Shown here: positions 9,228-13,540 of the stretch, piece after piece
Position numbering within the stretch: position 1 is the stretch's first letter
Layout: the number at the start of each line of letters is the position of its first letter
Source of the DNA: Candidatus Omnitrophota bacterium
Lineage (GTDB): Bacteria; Omnitrophota; Koll11; Zapsychrales; Fredricksoniimonadaceae
Direction of reading: 5' to 3'
NCBI GenBank assembly: GCA_023247595.1
Contig: JAHFGF010000024.1
Coordinates: 1 to 13,540, forward strand
DNA: 13,540 nt
Made by a program: the position numbers and the translations under genes
Notes under the pieces: model-generated
The model's database searches: none
What the model was told of the DNA's origin: nothing
What the model saw: only the letters and a program-made list of their open reading frames with translations

Positions 9228-9752
9228 CTAAATTTTTTCAACCTGCCAATATTCCAACTCAACAAGTGTGGCTCGGCCAAAGATTGAGACACTTACCTTT
9301 AGCTTTCCGCGGTCAGGATAAACTTCCATAACCGATCCGTTGAAATTGGCAAATGGCCCTTGGGCAATCCGTACCGCTTCCCCAATGTCAAAAACAATCT
9401 TAGGGGACGGTTTGGATTCTGTTTCCACCGTACGTTTTAAAATATTATTAACTTCAATTTCAGTTAAAGGTTGCGGCCGTCGGCCAGGGCCAATAAATCC
9501 CGTGATACCAGGGGTCGTTTTGACCAAGTACCAGCTTTCCTTATTCATTTCCATTTTAAGAATAATGTAACCTGGAAAGAATTTTCGGGTTGAGATTCTC
9601 TTTTTCCCGCCCCGAACTTCGGAAACCTGCTCCGTTGGTACAACAATTTCTCCGATATATTGCTTTAACGCGGTTGTGGCTATGCGACTTTCTAAGCCTG
9701 CCTTAGCCCTTTCCTCTGCACCTGTTTGAGTATGAACGACATACCATTTCAT
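9228..9752 (-). CDS. nusG: Transcription elongation/antitermination factor NusG
   Basis: Binds the RpoC clamp helices, keeps RNA polymerase processive, and links it to Rho or to the ribosome. 174 residues, the normal size. N-terminal NGN domain at 1-105 (KWYVVHTQTGAEERAKAGLE at 2-21; RKFFPGYIILKMEM at 56-69; TPGITGFIGPG at 80-90) and C-terminal KOW domain at about 120-174 (FDIGEAVRIAQGPFANFNG at 121-139). It starts 6 nt after the secE stop. No Shine-Dalgarno sequence is visible in front of the ATG (the preceding bases read AGCCGATAAAAACAT), which suggests translational coupling to secE. secE-nusG is a nearly universal pair. Confidence 0.98.
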   Translation of the reverse strand: MKWYVVHTQTGAEERAKAGLESRIATTALKQYIGEIVVPTEQVSEVRGGKKRISTRKFFPGYIILKMEMNKESWYLVKTTPGITGFIGPGRRPQPLTEIEVNNILKRTVETESKPSPKIVFDIGEAVRIAQGPFANFNGSVMEVYPDRGKLKVSVSIFGRATLVELEYWQVEKI

Positions 9753-9758
9753 ATGTTT

Positions 9759-10010
9759 TTATCGGCTAATTATGATTGATAAAAATTTCGAAAGAACAAA
9801 ATCTGTGCTCCCGATAAATACGGCCATGACAATCGAACTAATTAAAACAATCCAGGTTGAATCAAATAATTCTTTTCTGGTGGGCCACGATACTTTTTTT
9901 AATTCCACCAAAACCTGGGAAACGAATTCTCTAATTTTTTTCCAATAAATGAAAAGGACAACTAAAAGTGCAGCACCAATACCTAATGTTATTATTAATT
10001 GAATGTCCAT
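9759..10010 (-). CDS. secE: Preprotein translocase subunit SecE
   Basis: Small inner-membrane subunit that clamps SecY in the protein-export channel. 83 residues from the ATG at 10010, which has GAGTG a few bases upstream. A longer in-frame reading starting at 10085 would begin inside tRNA-Trp and is not credible. Residues 4-22 form a hydrophobic stretch, followed by KKIREF and the family signature KKVSWPTRKEL (38-48) on the amphipathic helix, then the conserved membrane helix at about 52-80. Most short SecE proteins have one membrane span and E. coli has three; this one appears to have two. The neighbours tRNA-Trp and nusG confirm the identity. Confidence 0.95.
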   Translation of the reverse strand: MDIQLIITLGIGAALLVVLFIYWKKIREFVSQVLVELKKVSWPTRKELFDSTWIVLISSIVMAVFIGSTDFVLSKFLSIIISR

Positions 10011-10027
10011 ATCACTCGTAAGATCCG

Positions 10028-10101
10028 CAGGCCAGGCAGGAATCGAACCTGCAACCTTCGGTTTTGGAGACCGTCGCTCTACCAATTGGAGCTACTGGCC
10101 T
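10028..10101 (-). tRNA. tRNA-Trp (anticodon CCA)
   Basis: A 74-nt cloverleaf: 7-bp acceptor stem (AGGCCAG with CTGGCCT), D arm GCTC/GAGC, anticodon loop CTCCAAA, T arm GCAGG-TTCGATT-CCTGC, discriminator G73. The top pair of the anticodon stem (27-43) is an A-A mismatch; the other four pairs are good. The 3' CCA is not encoded. It lies 17 nt upstream of secE, as in many bacteria. Confidence 0.97.
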
Positions 10102-10115
10102 ATCGCTATCTCCTG

Positions 10116-10143
10116 CGCTAAAAAAGCCCTAACTCTTTTAGCG
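10116..10143 (-). other. Hairpin between rpmG and tRNA-Trp (probable RNA processing element)
   Basis: In the minus RNA CGCTAAAAGAG pairs with CTTTTTTAGCG, giving an 11-bp stem with a 6-nt loop. The one irregular pair is a G-U only in the transcribed strand. No U-run follows, so termination is unlikely. It sits between a 50-codon mRNA and a tRNA 5' end that must be matured, which fits an endonuclease landing or stabilising structure. Confidence 0.55.
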
Positions 10144-10161
10144 AAAACCTTATTTTAAAAA

Positions 10162-10314
10162 TTACTTCTTAGTTTCTTTGTGAGGAGTACGCTTGCGACA
10201 AAACCTACAATATTTGTTTAACTCAATACGTTCGGGTTTCTTTTTTTTATCTTTGGTGCTGTTGTAATTAATTCGGTTACAAACCGTGCATTGAAAATGG
10301 ATAATTTCGCGCAT
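10162..10314 (-). CDS. rpmG: 50S ribosomal protein L33
   Basis: Small protein of the large subunit near the E site. 50 residues, the usual length, found by reading the frame between the two tRNAs. It starts MREIIHFQCTVCNRINYN and keeps both CxxC pairs (C9, C12 and C36, C39), so it is the zinc-binding (C+) form. The middle is very lysine-rich (residues 21-26). The ribosome binding site is weak (AAGAAG at about 8 nt). tRNA-Thr lies 29 nt upstream and tRNA-Trp 60 nt downstream. rpmG next to tRNA-Trp and secE is a common arrangement, usually with tuf in front, which is missing here. Confidence 0.95.
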   Translation of the reverse strand: MREIIHFQCTVCNRINYNSTKDKKKKPERIELNKYCRFCRKRTPHKETKK

Positions 10315-10343
10315 TTCAAATCTTCTTTGTAGCTGAAGGTTAA

Positions 10344-10416
10344 AGCCCCCGACCGGAATCGAACCGGTGGCCTCGTCCTTACCAAGGACGTGCTCTACCG
10401 GCTGAGCTACAGGGGC
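10344..10416 (-). tRNA. tRNA-Thr (anticodon GGT)
   Basis: A 73-nt cloverleaf: acceptor GCCCCTG with CGGGGGC (one G-U), D arm GCTC/GAGC, anticodon stem CGTCC/GGACG with loop TTGGTAA, T arm ACCGG-TTCGATT-CCGGT. The discriminator is U73 and CCA is not encoded. It is the first gene of the downstream transcript, starting about 18 nt after the -10 box. Confidence 0.97.
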
Positions 10417-10514
10417 ATAAAATATAAAAACAAAGTATATGTATGCGTAATATATTTGTCAAGTTTTATTTTGTAACAAAAAGAAATATAACAATTTAAG
10501 TTCCAGTCTTAACC
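10417..10514 (-). promoter_or_regulatory. tyrS / tRNA-Thr spacer containing the tRNA operon promoter
   Basis: -35 TTGACA at 10462-10457 and -10 TATACT at 10439-10434 with a 17-bp spacer, a near-perfect sigma70-type promoter on the minus strand. The predicted start is near 10427, about 11 nt before tRNA-Thr. The discriminator is T-rich, unlike the GC-rich discriminator of stringently controlled E. coli stable-RNA promoters. No convincing terminator for tyrS lies between its stop and this promoter, so read-through from rpsA-tyrS is possible. Confidence 0.9.
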
Positions 10515-11675
10515 CTATACAAGCCTTAAAAATCGCCTTTTACCGACTTTTAACACCCCCTTTTTCATACTGGTATGTTCATTTTCAAGGACTTTTCCGT
10601 CGAGACTGACGGCTTTCTGCTGAACTAAGCGCCTTGCTTCGTTTTTGGACGGCGCTAATTTAGCGTTTATTAAAATTACTAGAACATCCTGATTTTCTTG
10701 AAGTTTATACTCTGAAATATCTTCCGGAAGGTGATGTTGACTGAATACCGATTCAAATTCTTCGCGAGCCTTTCGCGCAACATCCTGAGAATAAAACCGC
10801 GCCGCTATCGTTTCAGCTAAATTTAATTTGGCTTTTTTCGGATGTTCTTTTTTTACTTCAACAAGATTTTCATCTGTTAAAAGTTCAAAATACTTGAACA
10901 TCAAATCATCGGAAATGGACATAATTTTTCCAAAAATTTCATCTGGATTTTCGTTGATGCCGATATAATTTCCAAGAGACTTGGACATCTTCTGAATGCC
11001 GTCCGTCCCCTCGAGCAATGGCGTCATGATGACAACTTGCGGAGCTAAACCATATGCTTGTTGCAACTGTCTTCCCATCAAAAGATTAAACTTTTGATCG
11101 GAACCGCCCAACTCAATATCAGCTTTTAAATGCACGGAGTCAAAACCCTGCAGCAACGGATAAATAAATTCCAGCAGACTGATTTCTTTTCCTGATTCAA
11201 AACGTTTTTTGAAATCTGCACGCGCCAACATTTGTGCAACGGTGGAAAGGGCTGTTAATTCTAAAATATCCTGAGGCGATAATTTCGACAGCCAGTGACT
11301 GTTAAAAACAACTTCTATTTTTTTTGGATCCAAAATTTTAAAAACTTGCTTTTTGTAAGTTTGAGCGTTAGCCTCAATCTCTTTTAGAGTCATCTTACGA
11401 CGAAGCTGATCTTTACCGGTAGGATCTCCAACCTGGGCAGTAAAATCACCAATGAGAAAAAACACACGATGGCCTAAATCCTGAAACAATTTAAGCTTAT
11501 TAAGTAAAACGGTATGACCGAGATGAATATCCGGGGCTGTTGGGTCAAAACCAGCCTTGATGATTAATGGCTTTTTATTTTTAACACTGGCGGTGAGCTT
11601 AGCTTCCAATCCCTCGGGATTAATAACCTCAACTGTTCCTCGAGTGATTTTTTCAATAATCTCGCTCACGCGCAT
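10515..11675 (-). CDS. tyrS: Tyrosyl-tRNA synthetase
   Basis: Charges tRNA-Tyr with tyrosine in an ATP-dependent two-step reaction in the cytoplasm. 386 residues, class I synthetase. Visible marks: GFDPTAPDIHLGHT (42-55) containing the HIGH motif as HLGH (51-54); GGSDQKFNLLMGRQ (190-203) in the tyrosine pocket; KMSKS at 229-233, followed by LGNYIGI; and a C-terminal S4-type RNA-binding domain from about 330, with KNEARRLVQQKAVSLDGKV. The FDPTAPDIHLGH form is that of the TyrZ/type 2 bacterial TyrRS group, not the E. coli type. The ATG at 11675 is 5 nt after the rpsA stop and has no Shine-Dalgarno site, so re-initiation after rpsA is likely. Confidence 0.97.
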   Translation of the reverse strand: MRVSEIIEKITRGTVEVINPEGLEAKLTASVKNKKPLIIKAGFDPTAPDIHLGHTVLLNKLKLFQDLGHRVFFLIGDFTAQVGDPTGKDQLRRKMTLKEIEANAQTYKKQVFKILDPKKIEVVFNSHWLSKLSPQDILELTALSTVAQMLARADFKKRFESGKEISLLEFIYPLLQGFDSVHLKADIELGGSDQKFNLLMGRQLQQAYGLAPQVVIMTPLLEGTDGIQKMSKSLGNYIGINENPDEIFGKIMSISDDLMFKYFELLTDENLVEVKKEHPKKAKLNLAETIAARFYSQDVARKAREEFESVFSQHHLPEDISEYKLQENQDVLVILINAKLAPSKNEARRLVQQKAVSLDGKVLENEHTSMKKGVLKVGKRRFLRLV

Positions 11676-11680
11676 ATTAT

Positions 11681-13225
11681 TTATAACCGGGCACTTACAC
11701 CGATTTTCATTTGTTCGACATCGACCTTGATGACTCTTACTTTTAATCGATCAGCCGGCTTTAACGCAGCAGCCTGCTGTTTATCGATCTCAGAAGAATA
11801 CACAAGGGCTTCAACGTCTTGCTCAAGCTTTACAAAAACTCCGAAATTAGAATTCATCACAACTTCCGCATCAACTTCGGTTCCGACGGGATAACGTTCG
11901 GCCAAATCCGGCCAAGGATTATCCATCAGTTGCTTTAATCCGAGGGTGATCTTACGATTGTCTCCATCGACAGCAATAACCACAACCTGAACTTCCTGTC
12001 CTTTTTGAACAACTTCCTGCGGATGATTGACTTTCTTGGTCCACGACATGTCAGAGACATGAATCATGCCTTCAAGCCCAGCTTCCAACTCAACAAAGGC
12101 GCCGTAATCTGTGAACCCACGAACAACACCTTTGACTTTGGCTCCGACTGGAAACTTCTCCGCCGCAGACTTCCAAGGATTATCGCCCAACTGTTTCATG
12201 GAAAGCGAAATTCTTTTGTTATCTTTATCGACGTTGATAATCTGCACTTCAATTTCGTCACCCATTTTGAACATTTCTTGGGGATTAACCAATTTTTTCT
12301 GCCAAGTAATTTCAGATGAGTGCAACAAACCTTCAATGCCCTTATCAATTTCAACAAAAACGCCATAAGGCATGATATTGACGACCTTGCCTTTGATTTT
12401 GCTTCCTGTCGGAAACTTATCATAAACAGCTTCCCAAGGATTGGAGACAATTTGCTTCAATCCTAAAGAAACTTTGGAATTTTCTTTGTCAAAATCAAGG
12501 ATCATGACTTCAATTTTATCGCCGATGGAAACAATTTCGGAAGGATGGTTAATGCGCGACCAGCTCATATCGGTGATGTGCAATAAACCGTCAACACCGC
12601 CTAAATCAACGAACGCGCCAAAATCCGTAATACCCTTAACAGCACCTTTTCGGCGTTCGCCTTTGGTTAATTGACCCCAAAGTTTTTCACGCACTTCTTC
12701 GCGTTCTTTCTGAACCATTTCCCGTCGAGAAAGAATAAGATTACGTCTTTGTTTATTCATCTTGGCGACTAAAAAACGGTATTTATGCGCCATAATTTCA
12801 TGATTGGAAAGCCCTTTGAAGGCTGAAAGGGACATCGGTAGGAATGCTTCAACACCGTAGACATCGACAATATATCCGCCTTTGACAACACGGACAATTT
12901 TGCCTTCAACCAGATCGCCTTCATTAATTTCGTCGGAAATTTTCTGCCAGCCTTTGAGCTTTTCCGCTTTCCCGTATGAAAGTACGAGACGACCATTATC
13001 ATCTTCAATAATTTCAATCAACACATCAATTTGCTGGCCGACGGAAACCTCATCACGGCTTCTGAATTCTTCAATAGCCACAAAACCTTCGGATTTAAAT
13101 CCAATATCAACAACAACTTCCTTGTTTGTTACGGCAACAATGTTGCCTTTAACAATTTCGCCTTCCTTAATATCCTTAAGGGTACTGGCATACAACTCAT
13201 CCATGATCGCACGATTGTCACTCAT
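11681..13225 (-). CDS. rpsA: 30S ribosomal protein S1
   Basis: Large RNA-binding protein of the small subunit that captures and unfolds mRNAs, especially those with weak or structured initiation sites. 514 residues with six S1 (OB-fold) repeats at about 20-85, 101-168, 188-257, 273-344, 360-431 and 447-514. Repeats 3-5 carry the best cores (for example GITDFGAFVDLGGVDGLLHI at 198-217). They are separated by NPW linkers at 262, 349 and 436, exactly 87 residues apart. This is the same domain count as E. coli S1 (557 aa) with a shorter tail. The start at 13225 has AGAGGA 10 nt upstream in an A/U-rich setting. tyrS follows after 5 nt. The gene has its own promoter and a long structured leader, consistent with self-control. 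Confidence 0.98.
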   Translation of the reverse strand: MSDNRAIMDELYASTLKDIKEGEIVKGNIVAVTNKEVVVDIGFKSEGFVAIEEFRSRDEVSVGQQIDVLIEIIEDDNGRLVLSYGKAEKLKGWQKISDEINEGDLVEGKIVRVVKGGYIVDVYGVEAFLPMSLSAFKGLSNHEIMAHKYRFLVAKMNKQRRNLILSRREMVQKEREEVREKLWGQLTKGERRKGAVKGITDFGAFVDLGGVDGLLHITDMSWSRINHPSEIVSIGDKIEVMILDFDKENSKVSLGLKQIVSNPWEAVYDKFPTGSKIKGKVVNIMPYGVFVEIDKGIEGLLHSSEITWQKKLVNPQEMFKMGDEIEVQIINVDKDNKRISLSMKQLGDNPWKSAAEKFPVGAKVKGVVRGFTDYGAFVELEAGLEGMIHVSDMSWTKKVNHPQEVVQKGQEVQVVVIAVDGDNRKITLGLKQLMDNPWPDLAERYPVGTEVDAEVVMNSNFGVFVKLEQDVEALVYSSEIDKQQAAALKPADRLKVRVIKVDVEQMKIGVSARL

Positions 13226-13428
13226 TTTAAATTTTTCCTCTTTTTCTTTAAAAAAATTCTTTGTTTTTTAGATTTCCCCAAACCTAGTGATACTGTTTCT
13301 CATGACTAATGAATTTTGTGTCGACCTTTGTTTAAACAAAAATCGACCCCTAAAACCAAGCTTTGGTTTTAGAAAAAATTCATTTAGGCATTTCTGAAAT
13401 AGCCATCAATGGTGGGGCAAAAACAAAG
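13226..13428 (-). promoter_or_regulatory. Structured rpsA 5' leader with three-way junction (about 200 nt)
   Basis: From the predicted start near 13428 the RNA can form several helices. A 7-bp hairpin with one bulge spans 13387-13404. A closing helix P1 pairs 13375-13384 with 13308-13317 (10 bp, perfect). It encloses hairpin P2 at 13350-13372 (10 bp, perfect, 3-nt loop) and hairpin P3 at 13320-13347 (11 bp including two G-U, loop TTTAAA). The junction leaves two unpaired bases between each pair of helices. Next comes a 7-bp hairpin with a GGGG loop at 13269-13286. The last 40 or so nt are A/U-rich and unpaired and hold the AGAGGA ribosome binding site at 13236-13241. All irregular pairs in P3 and the GGGG hairpin are G-U only in the minus strand. 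No helix is followed by a U-run. S1 is self-regulated in enterobacteria; a similar role here is inferred. Confidence 0.6.
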
Positions 13429-13434
13429 TGTTTA

Positions 13435-13462
13435 ATTATCGCAAAATAACTTCTTTTGTCAA
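13435..13462 (-). promoter_or_regulatory. Promoter of rpsA-tyrS
   Basis: -35 TTGACA at 13462-13457 and -10 GATAAT at 13440-13435 with a 16-bp spacer, followed by A/T-rich sequence. The predicted start is near 13428, which gives a leader of about 203 nt before rpsA. This is a good sigma70-type match. Confidence 0.8.
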
Positions 13463-13501
13463 TAATTTTTTCGGGCAGTATTTTAGAACGCGAATTGTAA
13501 C

Positions 13502-13540
13502 TCATAGTGCGACAAAAAGAGCTTCAAGATCAATTGTTAC
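13502..13540 (-). CDS. Possible C-terminal end of an upstream gene (unidentified)
   Basis: At the right edge one minus-strand frame reads VTIDLEALFVAL and stops with TGA at 13504-13502; the other two frames stop at once. It could be the tail of the gene preceding rpsA, which would place its stop about 40 bp before the rpsA -35 box. Twelve residues are too few to identify it, and chance is possible. The stretch 13463-13501 shows nothing else. Confidence 0.25.
   Translation of the reverse strand, partial: VTIDLEALFVAL

Noticed and set aside
10011..10085. Longer SecE reading with a 25-residue N-terminal extension
   Set aside because: It would be translated from tRNA-Trp sequence; the ATG at 10010 has its own GAGTG site.
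10496..10512. TTAAG/CTTAA hairpin after tyrS as a terminator
   Set aside because: Only 5 A/T-rich pairs, starting within 3 nt of the tyrS stop codon; the following T-rich stretch is interrupted. Too weak to call.
13380..13406. Eight-codon upstream reading frame MAISEMPK in the rpsA leader
   Set aside because: No ribosome binding site, and its codons overlap the paired regions; such a short frame is expected by chance. It could be revisited if ribosome footprints are found.
1..13540. Mobile elements, CRISPR arrays, toxin-antitoxin or other accessory systems
   Set aside because: No direct repeat array, transposase, integrase or unfamiliar gene was seen; the window is conserved housekeeping content throughout.

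Overview
This window is a bacterial core translation and transcription locus. Every gene lies on the minus strand, so it reads from high to low coordinates. In transcription order it holds rpsA (ribosomal protein S1), tyrS, tRNA-Thr(GGT), rpmG (L33), tRNA-Trp(CCA), secE, nusG, rplK, rplA, rplJ, rplL, rpoB, and rpoC, which runs off the left edge. The order secE-nusG-rplKAJL-rpoBC is the classic conserved bacterial cluster. Placing rpsA-tyrS directly ahead of it is less common. The proteins are plainly bacterial and full length where complete. The RNA polymerase subunits lack the large inserts of proteobacterial RpoB. I cannot name the organism from sequence alone. Moderate G+C, the compact RpoB (1158 aa) and the gene order give a faint impression of an uncultured lineage such as Omnitrophota, but this is only a guess.

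Right end (10417-13540): a sigma70-type promoter (TTGACA, 16 bp, GATAAT) drives rpsA through a leader of about 200 nt. The leader folds on paper into several hairpins, including a well-formed three-way junction. I found no match in memory for this leader, and it is the most interesting non-coding element here. tyrS follows rpsA after 5 bp and has no visible Shine-Dalgarno site.

Middle (9759-10462): a near-consensus promoter (TTGACA, 17 bp, TATACT) lies about 20 nt upstream of tRNA-Thr. It probably starts the tRNA-Thr / rpmG / tRNA-Trp / secE / nusG transcript. tuf, often found between tRNA-Thr and the rpmG/tRNA-Trp/secE segment, is absent. An 11-bp hairpin between rpmG and tRNA-Trp looks like a processing element.

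Left part (1-9752): nusG is followed by a terminator-like hairpin with a possible competing antiterminator ahead of rplK. rplK, rplA, rplJ and rplL are packed with gaps or overlaps of a few bases, so the usual space for an L10 leader is missing. A 15-bp hairpin sits between rplL and rpoB, where Escherichia coli has an attenuator and an RNase III site. A 69-bp rpoB-rpoC gap contains competing inverted repeats.

The genes together supply S1, L33, L11, L1, L10 and L7/L12 for the ribosome, two tRNAs and a tRNA synthetase, the SecE translocon subunit, the elongation factor NusG, and the beta and beta' subunits of RNA polymerase. No mobile element, CRISPR array or accessory gene was seen. The novelty lies in the intergenic RNA structures. 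In several of them the only non-Watson-Crick positions become G-U pairs in the transcribed (minus) orientation and A-C mismatches in the other, which suggests they act as RNA.
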